64,000 nt of DNA, from contig NZ_LVYV01000034.1 of the NCBI RefSeq assembly GCF_001618955.1, forward strand, positions 186,001-250,000. Direction: 5' to 3'. The notes under the pieces were generated by a model. That model searched no databases, had not been told where the DNA came from, and saw only the letters and a list, made by a program, of their open reading frames with translations. This stretch comes from Tardiphaga robiniae (lineage in GTDB: Bacteria > Pseudomonadota > Alphaproteobacteria > Rhizobiales > Xanthobacteraceae). The translations under genes and the position numbers were made by a program. Positions 1-7,680 of this stretch are shown piece after piece; the first letter of the stretch is position 1, and every line of letters begins with the position of its first letter.

Positions 1-80
1 GCGCGCGCCAGCTGTGGCGGCTCGTACGGGACATCAATCGGTTCGGGGGATCGGGCGGAACGTGGGCTCATGTCAAACAT
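1..80 (-). CDS. 5' end of a leftward gene cut by the left edge, possible regulator
   Basis: An open frame reads leftward from ATG at position 80 (or the in-frame ATG at 71) through the edge, starting MFDMSPRSARSPEPIDVPYE. Only about 26 codons are visible, so no domain can be recognised. A short Arg/Pro-rich leader is common at the N-terminus of TetR-type repressors, and CYP102 genes in other bacteria (for example FatR in Bacillus) are often next to a TetR gene. The TetR idea is therefore context inference only. There is no strong Shine-Dalgarno before either ATG, and a dyad overlaps the start. Confidence 0.4.
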   Translation of the reverse strand, partial: MFDMSPRSARSPEPIDVPYEPPQLAR

Positions 81-86
81 ATGACA
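71..86. promoter_or_regulatory. Dyad TGTCA-N6-TGACA over the start of the left-edge gene
   Basis: A perfect 5-bp inverted repeat separated by 6 bp covers the start codon region of the leftward gene at the window edge. A dyad at this position would suit an autoregulatory repressor site. The core TGACA is also present in the GTGACA boxes just beyond it. Function is inferred from position and symmetry only. Confidence 0.35.
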
Positions 87-106
87 CGGAAAGTCTCTGC
101 GAAAAA

Positions 107-215
107 GTGACAACCGCGTCATGCGCCAAACAAATCGTCGCAGCGATTAATGAGAGATTGCGCGTATGGCAATTGTGACAGTGCGCGCGGGCTTTTGTGA
201 CAACGATTGTGACAA
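107..215. promoter_or_regulatory. Four GTGACA(A) boxes upstream of the left-edge gene
   Basis: The heptamer GTGACAA occurs at 107-113, 197-203 and 209-215, and GTGACAG at 175-180 plus one base. The last three form a cluster with start-to-start spacings of 22 and 12 bp, each preceded by TT. They lie between the end of the P450 gene and the leftward gene at the edge, that is, in the latter's promoter region. Their repetition in about 110 bp suggests a regulator-binding array. Confidence 0.35.
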
Positions 216-237
216 TGGAACTGGTATCAGCCTCTCG

Positions 238-3200
238 CTAGCTCCCGGCCCAGACGTCGAGCACATAGCGATTGCGTGTGCCGAGGTCGTCGATCCAGGC
301 CAGCGCCGCAGCGTCATCGCCGCCGTTGCGCTCGCGCTGGATCATCATCAGCGCCGCCTTGACGTCCGGCTCCATCTTGCCGCCGTCGCCGCAGACATAA
401 GTAATGGCGCCCTGCTGGATCAGATCCCAGACGCAGTCCTTATGCTGGGTGATGAGGTGCTGCACATAGGTCTTCGGTGCATCGCCCCGCGAGAAGGCGG
501 TGTGTAGTTCACAGATACCATCGGCGGCGAAACCCTTCAGCTCCTCGGCATAGAGAAAGTCCTGATCGGGATGGCGGCAGCCGAAGAACAGCAGCGCGGG
601 GCCTAGCGTAGCACCTTGCGCCTTGAGCGCGGCGCGTTCCTGCAGGAAGCCGCGGAACGGCGCGAGACCTGTTCCCGGTCCGACCATGATGAGCGGCACA
701 AGGGGATCGGCGGGCAGGCGGAAGCCGGCCTTGGTCTCGCGTACGATCGCATGCACGGTGTCGCCGGTACGGCGGCCGCTGAGATAGTTGGAGCAGACGC
801 CTCGATAGATCCCGCGGCCCGAATGCGCCGGGCCTTGAACGACGGCTGTGGTGACGCTGCAGCGTGACGTCTCGCCTTGCGGCGACGATGAGATCGAGTA
901 ATAGCGCGGCGCCAGCAGCGACAGCATTTCCAGATAGGTGTGGAACGGCAATTCGCAGGCCGGATGTTCTTCGAGGAGGTCGAACACCGATTTGCGTTTG
1001 GCGAGGATGTCACTGCGATAGCGCTCGCTTGCGGCGGGATCGTCGCCGACATAACCGAGCAGTTTCGGCCTGGTCATCGGGCAGCGGGTGTTCTCCGCCA
1101 TGATCTGGATCTGCTTGCGGGTGGCGACCTGCTGCAGCTCGACGAGCTCCGTCAGCAATCGGCCGACAGAGACGATATCGCCGACCGGCAATTGTGCACG
1201 GCGGCCCGTCGCGACCTGCAGCCGGATCTGGTCGTCCGGCAGGAAGCCGAACCGGCGCGCGACGGCGTCGACCAAAGCGGGATCGTTGCGCGGCACCACG
1301 CTGAGGTGGTCGCCGACCCGGTAGCTCGTTCCCGCGGGCAATTCGATCTCGATATGACGTGTCGAGCGATCCGACGCGCCGTTCTGCAATTCCCTGTTGC
1401 CCAGCACCTTCATCGGGACCACGCCGCCGAGGGCGACGACGGTGTTCACCGCGCTCGGCGCGACAGGTTCGATCTGATAGAGCGGTGCATCGTCGGCGCT
1501 GCGCTCGAAGCCGGTGTCGAGGCCGAATTCCTTCACCGCGAGTGGACGCAGTTTCGCAAACCAGTCCTCGAACTGGCCGTCGAGATCGTCGCGCGCATCG
1601 CCTTCACCGCGCACATAGGCGTTGGTCGCACCATGTTCGCGCAGCTTGTCGTCGATGTAACGCGGGATCGACTGATAGGTGGCGAGCCAGTCGCTGTTGC
1701 CGCAGCCGAACACGGCGTAGCGCACCTTGGCAAAGGCGTCCTTCGGCAGGTCAGTACCGAGCCAGTTGACGAATTGCGTCGCATTGTCCGGCGCCGCGCC
1801 GTTGTAGGACGCGCAGAAGATCAGCACGCCGCCCTCGGTCGGCAGTTTGCCGACAAAGTCATCCAGCGCTGCGAGCTTGGTCGCAAAGCCATTGACCTCG
1901 GCGAGATCGGCGACGCGTGTCGCCAGTTCCTCGGCGGTGCCGAGATTGGAGCCATACAGCACCAGCAGCGGTGTGTTGTGGCTGGGCCGCGCGCGACCCG
2001 TGGCAACTGGCGCGAGTGGCGCGGCAGCCGAGGTGGCCACGTTTGTGCGGCCGGCATAGGCGCCGCGCTCGTGATCGTGGCGCGGGCGCACCTTGATCTT
2101 GAAACCGTCGGGTTTGATGGTCAGCGTTTCCTTCAGCACCATCTGGTAGCGTTTGTGGTCGGTCATCTTGAACCGCTGCAGGATCATGCCGAGCGCCAGC
2201 GCCGCTTCATGCATGGCGAAGCCGCGGCCGATACAGGCGCGCTGGCCGTTGCCGAACGGTTTCCAGGCGTTGATCGGCCGTGCCGCTTCGGCCTCCTTCG
2301 AGAAATTCTCGGGATCGAACGCGTCGGGATTGGGTCCCCAGACCGAGGGATCGCGATGTAGCGCCAGCACCAGGATGGTAACGAAGGTGCCCTTGCGCAG
2401 CTTGTATTTGCCGCCGCCGATGGTCTCGTCCTGTACCGGCGCGATGCCATAGGCCGGTGCCGGCGGCCACAGCCGCAGCGACTCCTTGAGGATCTGCGTG
2501 ATGTAATGAAGCTGCGTGACCTGCTGATAGGTCGGCTTGGCATTCAGATCGGGGCCGAAGACGCGGTCGACTTCCTCATAGGCCTTCTTCAGCACCTCCG
2601 GATGCTTCAGCATCGCGTAGATCGCGCATGACAGCAGACCCGACGTGGTCTCGTGGCCGGCGATCAGGAAAGTGTTGATCTGATAGCGGATATTGACGTC
2701 GTCGAGCTGTTCGCCGGTGGCGCGGTCGACGCCGGTCATCATGGCGCCGAGCATGTCCTTCTTGGCCTCGGTCGCCTCAGCATTCTTGCGGCGCTCGGCA
2801 ATGATCTCGTCGACCATGGAGTTCATGAAGGCGACGTCGCCGGCGAGATCGCGGCGGCGCTTCTGCATCCACAGACTTTCCAGCGGCAGGCCGCGGGTCA
2901 TCATGATGGTTTCGAGCGAGCGCACCAGTGATTCCACGAAGGGGTGGTAGTCGCTGCGGTAGAACGAGTTGAAGCGATAGTCGAAACCGCACAGGCCAAT
3001 CGTGTCCAGCGTCAGCGCCGTCATGTCATGGACGACGTCGATCTCCTCGTCGGTGTTGAGGCGTTCCCACTTCTTCACCAGCTGCTCGGCGATATCCACC
3101 ATGCTCGGGTGATAGGACTGCATCGCGCGGTTGCCGAACGGCTGCAGCAGGATGTTGTGCGCCTTGGTCCAGTTCGGCTCCTTCGTGTCCGCCGTGAACA

Positions 3201-3471
3201 GTCCGTCGCCGCCGACGGCACGCACCCGGCGTAGCGCGCCGCGCACCGCCTTGTCGAAACGCTTCTCGTCGCTGAGCTCGTCCACGAGATCGTGGCCGCC
3301 GACGATCACGATGGGCGAGCCCATCATGTCCAGCCAGAAGATCGGCCCAAGCTCCTTGGCCAGCCGCGCCAGATCCTGCACCGGCGCATTGGCGTCCAGC
3401 GACAGCATATTGCCCACCACCGGCTTCTTGGGCGGATGCGGGATCGGGGCGAGTTTATTGGTGGATGGCAT
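238..3471 (-). CDS. Self-sufficient cytochrome P450/NADPH-P450 reductase (CYP102, BM3-type)
   Basis: Single-chain monooxygenase expected to hydroxylate fatty acids or similar substrates using NADPH. The 1077-residue protein (BM3 is 1049) has a P450 domain at about 1-470 with the I-helix AGHETTSG, the ExxR motif KESLRLW and the haem-ligand loop FGNGQRACIG with Cys413. A flavodoxin-like FMN domain starts near residue 500 (LYGSNLGTAEELA). The ferredoxin-NADP reductase part follows, with GPGTGLAPFRGFL near residue 927. The open frame continues 36 codons upstream, but that stretch translates a palindromic repeat. ATG 3471, behind GGGGAGAAG, is the better start. It is the third gene of a leftward set after an acyltransferase and an alpha/beta hydrolase. 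Confidence 0.95.
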   Translation of the reverse strand: MPSTNKLAPIPHPPKKPVVGNMLSLDANAPVQDLARLAKELGPIFWLDMMGSPIVIVGGHDLVDELSDEKRFDKAVRGALRRVRAVGGDGLFTADTKEPNWTKAHNILLQPFGNRAMQSYHPSMVDIAEQLVKKWERLNTDEEIDVVHDMTALTLDTIGLCGFDYRFNSFYRSDYHPFVESLVRSLETIMMTRGLPLESLWMQKRRRDLAGDVAFMNSMVDEIIAERRKNAEATEAKKDMLGAMMTGVDRATGEQLDDVNIRYQINTFLIAGHETTSGLLSCAIYAMLKHPEVLKKAYEEVDRVFGPDLNAKPTYQQVTQLHYITQILKESLRLWPPAPAYGIAPVQDETIGGGKYKLRKGTFVTILVLALHRDPSVWGPNPDAFDPENFSKEAEAARPINAWKPFGNGQRACIGRGFAMHEAALALGMILQRFKMTDHKRYQMVLKETLTIKPDGFKIKVRPRHDHERGAYAGRTNVATSAAAPLAPVATGRARPSHNTPLLVLYGSNLGTAEELATRVADLAEVNGFATKLAALDDFVGKLPTEGGVLIFCASYNGAAPDNATQFVNWLGTDLPKDAFAKVRYAVFGCGNSDWLATYQSIPRYIDDKLREHGATNAYVRGEGDARDDLDGQFEDWFAKLRPLAVKEFGLDTGFERSADDAPLYQIEPVAPSAVNTVVALGGVVPMKVLGNRELQNGASDRSTRHIEIELPAGTSYRVGDHLSVVPRNDPALVDAVARRFGFLPDDQIRLQVATGRRAQLPVGDIVSVGRLLTELVELQQVATRKQIQIMAENTRCPMTRPKLLGYVGDDPAASERYRSDILAKRKSVFDLLEEHPACELPFHTYLEMLSLLAPRYYSISSSPQGETSRCSVTTAVVQGPAHSGRGIYRGVCSNYLSGRRTGDTVHAIVRETKAGFRLPADPLVPLIMVGPGTGLAPFRGFLQERAALKAQGATLGPALLFFGCRHPDQDFLYAEELKGFAADGICELHTAFSRGDAPKTYVQHLITQHKDCVWDLIQQGAITYVCGDGGKMEPDVKAALMMIQRERNGGDDAAALAWIDDLGTRNRYVLDVWAGS

Positions 3472-3507
3472 GTGGTCGTCTTCTCCCCGCTGTCGCTTCG
3501 TCTCTTT

Positions 3508-3584
3508 CGTCATTGCGAGCGCAGCGAAGCAATCCAGTCTTTCTTTGTTGCTTTCTGGATTGCTTCGCTGCGCTCGCAATGACG
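3508..3584. repeat. Palindromic intergenic repeat, 30-bp arms with 17-nt loop
   Basis: A perfect 30-bp inverted repeat (arms 3508-3537 and 3555-3584) sits between the hydrolase and P450 genes. The arm begins CGTCATTGCGAGCGCAGCGA. This resembles a repeat family seen in intergenic regions of Bradyrhizobium and relatives (recollection). In RNA it would form a very stable hairpin between two co-directional genes, so it could attenuate read-through or protect the upstream mRNA. Confidence 0.85.
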
Positions 3585-3600
3585 TTGAAAGGTTTCATTC

Positions 3601-4596
3601 TTACCCAAACCGTCTCCGCCGCCAGTCGATCAGCACCTGGCTGACCTCGTCGGGCTTTTCCTGCTGGGTCCAGTGACCGCTGTCCTTCACCAGATATTTC
3701 TCCAGATCGGGGATGATGTTCTCCATGCCGTCGGCGGAGGAGGGCGGCAGCACCGCGTCGTTCTCTGCCATGATCATCAGCGAGGGCACGCGCACGGTGT
3801 GATCGAGCCCTTCGGCGCGCGCCCAGTTGGCGCTCATGTTGCGATACCAGTTGATGCCGCCGGTGAAGCCGGATTCCTTGAACGCGTCGACGAAGATCTT
3901 CTTTTCCTCGTCGGAGAGAATCTTCTGGCGCGGGTCCTTCCCGGGATCGTAAGCAGCGACCATCTGCGGAAACGCCAGATTGGTCTTTGACGACGCGCCG
4001 ATGCCGCCGACCGGCGCTTCGCCAACATTGGCGTGCTTGCGCGGCATCGGCTTGCGCATGAAGAAGTCGAAGGCCTTGTCGACATTCTCGCCGAAGATGC
4101 GATCCGGCTCGTGCGCGGGATCCTGAAACTGGACGATATACATCGTCTCGCCGAAGCGCTTTTTATAGATCTGCAACGGATCGACCGGTGCGCGATCGGT
4201 GTGCGGCGTATTCACGCCGACCACGCCGGCGACGCGATCGCGATGCCGCAGCGGCATCTGCCAGACGATGAAGCCGCCCCAGTCGTGGCCGACGAAGATC
4301 GCCTTGTCGATCTTGAGATGATCGAGCAATGCGACGAGATCGCCGGTGAGATGTTCGATACTGTAATCCTCGACGGCGTCGGGGCGCGACGTCGCGCCAT
4401 AACCGCGCTGGTCCGGCGCGATGACGCGGATGCCGGCGGCAGCCAGTGCCTTGATCTGATGCCGCCAGGAGAACGCCATTTCCGGCCAGCCATGGCACAG
4501 CACCACAGGCGGCGCGTCGCTCATGGGGCCGGCATCGTAATATCCCATGCGAATGCCATTCAGCTTGGCGAACTGCAACGGGGGCATTTCAATCAT
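3601..4596 (-). CDS. Alpha/beta hydrolase, epoxide-hydrolase-like
   Basis: A 331-residue alpha/beta hydrolase of the soluble epoxide hydrolase/haloalkane dehalogenase branch. HGWPE at 35-39 matches the HGxP oxyanion motif. The nucleophile elbow VGHDWGG carries Asp105 rather than Ser, which argues for epoxide or C-halogen hydrolysis over ester hydrolysis. The acid Asp in AENDAVL and the His in SGHWTQQE near the C-terminus complete the triad. It ends 130 bp before the P450 and starts 9 bp after the acyltransferase gene, so all three are probably co-transcribed. It could open an epoxide made by the P450; that pairing is inference. Confidence 0.88.
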   Translation of the reverse strand: MIEMPPLQFAKLNGIRMGYYDAGPMSDAPPVVLCHGWPEMAFSWRHQIKALAAAGIRVIAPDQRGYGATSRPDAVEDYSIEHLTGDLVALLDHLKIDKAIFVGHDWGGFIVWQMPLRHRDRVAGVVGVNTPHTDRAPVDPLQIYKKRFGETMYIVQFQDPAHEPDRIFGENVDKAFDFFMRKPMPRKHANVGEAPVGGIGASSKTNLAFPQMVAAYDPGKDPRQKILSDEEKKIFVDAFKESGFTGGINWYRNMSANWARAEGLDHTVRVPSLMIMAENDAVLPPSSADGMENIIPDLEKYLVKDSGHWTQQEKPDEVSQVLIDWRRRRFG

Positions 4597-4605
4597 GGTT
4601 ATTCC

Positions 4606-6147
4606 CTAGCTGGCGGTCTTGAGAACGTCGGGCGGCGCAAACGCCGCCTGCAGCAGCGCGAATTCGTCCGGCATCATGTCGGCGAGCACCTGCACATGCG
4701 GGATGATGTTGGCGCCGGCAATGAAGCCGAAATCGAGCTGGTCGCGATAACTCTGCACGGTGATGTTCAGCGCCAGCCCATGGGTGGCGATGGAGACCGG
4801 GAAGATGTGCAGCAGCTCGGCGCCGGCCGCATAGAGTGTCTGCCGCGGACCGGGCACGTTGGACACCGTGATGTTGGCCGCCGGCGGCAACACGTCGGAG
4901 AGGTTGGTGCGGCTGTAGAGCAGCGCCAGGATCTGCACCATGATCGGTGCGCCCAGCATGGAGATGTTGGAGACCTGCGGCATCAATGCGCGCAGCGGAT
5001 GCGACATCTCCTTGGACTTCGTCGATTGCGCGATGATCGCTTCCAGCCGTTCCTTCGGGTCCTCGATATTGCTGGCGATCGAGCAGATCATGCCAAACAC
5101 CTGATTGTTGGAATCGGTGTTGCCTTCCTCACGCAGCGAGATCGGCACTGCGGCAGTCAGCGACTTGGCGGGCAGGGCGCCTTTTTCCTTGAGGTAGCGC
5201 CGGACCACGCCTGATGAGAGCGCCAGCACAACGTCGTTGAGCTTGCCGCCTGCCTGCTTCGCCACTGCCTTGGCCGCCGACAGCGGCACCGACACGCCGG
5301 CAAAGCTGCGCTCCGAGGAGATGGTTTTGTTGAGCAGCGTCGGCGGCGACAGCATGCTGTTGAGACTGTCGCGCGATTTCGGATCGGCGATTTTGGCCAT
5401 CACGTCGGACGCGCTCTTCACCATAGTCGGGATCGAGCCGGCGAATTTCACCGCACTCTCGATCTGGAACATGGCGTTGTCGAACAGGATCGAGCCGATA
5501 TCGCTCTTGCCGGAGCGCGGCAGTTCGATGCCTTTTCCGGAATTCTCCAGCGGCTGACGCCAGAGCTGCTGGTAAGAGTCGATGAAGCTCGCTGCGATAT
5601 CGCGCGGCTCCTGACGCTGCTTGGCGCGCACTTCCGGCTTCTCGATCTCGCGCGGGATCGGCGTCACGTCATAGATCATGCTGGTGAGGGCCGCGCCGGC
5701 GCCGCCGTCGATGCAGGCATGGTGCATCTTCGAATACAGGCCGATCTCGTTGTCCTTCATGCCCTCGAAAACATAGAACTCCCACAGCGGCCGGGCGCGG
5801 TTCAGCAGCTTGGCATGCATCCAGCCGACGATGCGCTCCAGCGTGGGACGGTCATGGGGCGCGGGCAGGCTGCCGCGGAAGATGTGACGGTCGATGTCGA
5901 ACTGGTCGTCCTCGACCCAGGAGGGATGGTCGATATCTAGCGGGGCCTTTTCCAGTCGGGCCTTGAGGATTGGCGCCACATGCAGGCGCGAGGCGATCAT
6001 CGCCTTGAAGTCCTCGAAGAAGTCGCCCTTGTAATCCTCGGGCAGGCGAAAGATCGCCATGCTGCCGACATGCATCGGCATCTCCGGCGTTTCCAGATAC
6101 AGAAACGACGCGTCCATTGAGGACAGCTTCCTGCTGGCTTCCGCCAT
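4606..6147 (-). CDS. Wax ester synthase/diacylglycerol acyltransferase (WS/DGAT)
   Basis: Acyl-CoA-dependent O-acyltransferase making wax esters or triacylglycerol, 513 residues. The condensing motif HHACIDG is at 142-148 (HHxxxDG, catalytic His143 and Asp147) and the C-terminal half has the family motif SNVPGP. ATG 6147 is chosen because GGGAGGGA lies just upstream and the next residues, MAEASRKLSSMDASFLYLET, match usual WS/DGAT N-termini; 35 further codons are open upstream. It is the first gene of the leftward set with the hydrolase and P450. WS/DGAT genes are common in actinobacteria and some gammaproteobacteria and scarcer in rhizobia-like bacteria. Confidence 0.92.
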   Translation of the reverse strand: MAEASRKLSSMDASFLYLETPEMPMHVGSMAIFRLPEDYKGDFFEDFKAMIASRLHVAPILKARLEKAPLDIDHPSWVEDDQFDIDRHIFRGSLPAPHDRPTLERIVGWMHAKLLNRARPLWEFYVFEGMKDNEIGLYSKMHHACIDGGAGAALTSMIYDVTPIPREIEKPEVRAKQRQEPRDIAASFIDSYQQLWRQPLENSGKGIELPRSGKSDIGSILFDNAMFQIESAVKFAGSIPTMVKSASDVMAKIADPKSRDSLNSMLSPPTLLNKTISSERSFAGVSVPLSAAKAVAKQAGGKLNDVVLALSSGVVRRYLKEKGALPAKSLTAAVPISLREEGNTDSNNQVFGMICSIASNIEDPKERLEAIIAQSTKSKEMSHPLRALMPQVSNISMLGAPIMVQILALLYSRTNLSDVLPPAANITVSNVPGPRQTLYAAGAELLHIFPVSIATHGLALNITVQSYRDQLDFGFIAGANIIPHVQVLADMMPDEFALLQAAFAPPDVLKTAS

Positions 6148-6638
6148 GATACGTCCCTCCCTCGCATGGTCACCGACGCCTTTGCGGCGCTCTACCGATG
6201 AGTGTGCCTGCGCGCGGGGCGAATATGCAATGGCAAAGGCGAGGCCGGACACCGGCCAGGCCCACGACTTAAGGCTGGGGTCGTCGAGGCGTTGGGAGGT
6301 CGGTTTGCCGACTTAAAGGGCAGGTGCCATTTGCCTTGCCCAGTTGGATATCCGAAGAAACCGCGGCTCGAAATGCTAAATTATAAAGCTAAATCAACAC
6401 GTCGGTTACTCTCCTGTTTCAGATCTCTGGCGGTAGCCCGTTAATGCATCAGGCGCCGCCTGATTACCGGGCATATCACGGGTTTGTGATGTTGCGATGC
6501 ACCATCGATGTTGCAGTGCATTATTTACTATGTCATAGAAGTTGCACCCCGGGCCCACAACGGCGGGACGGGGTGAGCCGAGCCTGAGTGCAAGCATGAG
6601 CTTTGCAGAGGCGGCCCAACCCGAGGATGGAGACGAAC
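6148..6638. promoter_or_regulatory. Divergent intergenic region between WS/DGAT and phasin
   Basis: This 491-bp non-coding stretch carries the promoters for the leftward lipid genes and the rightward phasin. An AT-rich block lies near 6372-6420. A hairpin-forming repeat at 6436-6472 contains the dyad ATCAGGCG-C-CGCCTGAT (6448-6464). Two TGC-N3-GCA boxes follow at 6493 and 6512. No credible small gene was seen. Confidence 0.6.
6491..6523. promoter_or_regulatory. Candidate PhaR-binding boxes upstream of phasin
   Basis: TGCGATGCACCA at 6493-6504 fits, at every position, the TGCRNYGCASMA consensus that I recall for the Bradyrhizobium PHB regulator PhaR. A second copy at 6512-6523 keeps TGCAGTGCA but departs at the last bases. 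The two are 19 bp apart and end about 115 bp before the phasin ATG. PhaR is known to repress phasin genes, so position and sequence agree. The consensus is from memory. Confidence 0.55.
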
Positions 6639-7127
6639 ATGACGATCGAAACCGAAACCAATTCCGTGCTGAACAACGTCAAGCAGGCTTTCGCGCCCGT
6701 CACCGAGGCGTTCACCAAGCTGCAGAACATGGAAGTGCCCGAAGCGACCCGTGACTTCGTCAAGCGCGCTGCCGGCACTGCCAAGGACAAGGCCGCCGAC
6801 TTCCAGGCCAATTCCGAGAAGGTGACCTCCGCCATCGAAACCGCCGTGTCGAACTCGGTCTCCGAGGCGACCAAGATCAGCCGCAACGTTCAGGACGCGT
6901 TCTATGCCGACGTCCAGTCGTTCTTCGCTGGCATCGACAAGCTCGCTTCGGCGAAATCGCTGACCGAAGCCTTCCAGGTGCAGACCGATCTCGTGCGTGC
7001 CCATGGCGAAGTTTTGAGCTCGCGCGCCAAGGCGTCGACCGAATATCTCGGCAAGCTCGTGTCGGAAGGCGCCAAGAGCGCGCAGGACAACTTCTCGAAG
7101 GCGACGTCGTTCGCCAAGAGCGCCTGA
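6639..7127 (+). CDS. Phasin (polyhydroxyalkanoate granule-associated protein)
   Basis: A 162-residue, Ala/Lys/Glu-rich, largely helical protein with no signal peptide, matching the phasin_2 type. It coats polyhydroxybutyrate granules and stabilises them. It shows the typical layout: a short polar N-terminus (MTIETETNSVLNNVKQAF), an amphipathic coiled region with SVSEATKISRNVQDAFYADVQ, and the C-terminal stretch RAKASTEYLGKLVSEGAKSA. ATG 6639 is preferred to 6603 because GGATGGAGA lies just before it. It stands alone, closed by a terminator, and is preceded by PhaR-like boxes. Confidence 0.9.
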   Translation: MTIETETNSVLNNVKQAFAPVTEAFTKLQNMEVPEATRDFVKRAAGTAKDKAADFQANSEKVTSAIETAVSNSVSEATKISRNVQDAFYADVQSFFAGIDKLASAKSLTEAFQVQTDLVRAHGEVLSSRAKASTEYLGKLVSEGAKSAQDNFSKATSFAKSA

Positions 7128-7156
7128 TCTACACGCGATCAAGCCACATGAATTCG

Positions 7157-7183
7157 AAAGGCCCGCGCAAGCGGGCCTTTTTG
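7157..7183 (+). terminator. Rho-independent terminator of the phasin gene
   Basis: AAAGGCCCGC, loop GCAA, GCGGGCCTTT and then TTG: a 10-bp perfect GC-rich stem with a T-rich tail, 29 bp after the phasin stop. Confidence 0.88.
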
Positions 7184-7228
7184 TTGTTCTGGCAGAGCAG
7201 GCCGCACGTCCCGGCGTCGGAAGCACGC

Positions 7229-7654
7229 TCACTTGATTGTCACGGTGATCTTGTTCGAGACGATGGGCGGGTTGAAGGGATAATGAGCGCCGTCTCCCAG
7301 CACGAGCTGGAGCGTATGTTTGCCGGGGGGCAATTCGATGCGTGCTTCGGTCTGGCCCGCTCCGAAATGGAGATGCGACTTGTCCTGCGGGATCGGTTCC
7401 TTGGGATCGAGCGGGTCATTCACATCGATCAGCAAATGATGATGGCCGCTGTTCTGGAAATTATCGCCTGCATGAGTGACGCCCATGTTCCGCAAACCGA
7501 AACGACACCAGAACCCGCCCTTGATCACCGCTTTGTCCTGTGGCCACACGAAATAGAGAACCGCGTCTTTCGGAGCGGACTTTCCTTGCGCATGGACTGC
7601 AAGGGGCGTCGTTGACAGCATGGCGGACAACACGATGAGCCCGGTGATCCTCAT
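7229..7654 (-). CDS. Secreted DUF4399 domain protein
   Basis: A 141-residue exported protein with a Sec signal peptide (about residues 1-23, cleaved after AVHAQ) and a beta-rich DUF4399 domain: LYFVWPQDKAVIKGGFWCRF, GDNFQNSGHHHLLID and LPPGKHTLQLVLGDGAHYPF. The HHH cluster and the later His residues could bind metal. ATG 7654 has AAAGGAAAGGA before it and begins a proper signal peptide; the longer open frame upstream overlaps the cyclase gene. It starts 26 bp after the cyclase-SUMF1 gene, so the two are probably co-transcribed and both products reach the periplasm. The biochemical role is unknown. Confidence 0.85.
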   Translation of the reverse strand: MRITGLIVLSAMLSTTPLAVHAQGKSAPKDAVLYFVWPQDKAVIKGGFWCRFGLRNMGVTHAGDNFQNSGHHHLLIDVNDPLDPKEPIPQDKSHLHFGAGQTEARIELPPGKHTLQLVLGDGAHYPFNPPIVSNKITVTIK

Positions 7655-7680
7655 GACGGATCCTTTCCTTTGGGGCGGTC

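Noticed and set aside
940-2361. 473-codon open frame on the + strand opposite the P450-reductase gene
   Set aside because: The opposite strand encodes an unmistakable P450/reductase with all motifs. The + frame is a GC-rich antisense shadow with Asp/Arg/His-heavy composition and no domain.
3472-3579. N-terminal 36-residue extension of the P450
   Set aside because: It is the translation of a perfect palindromic repeat. The ATG at 3471 has its own Shine-Dalgarno and starts the conserved N-terminus.
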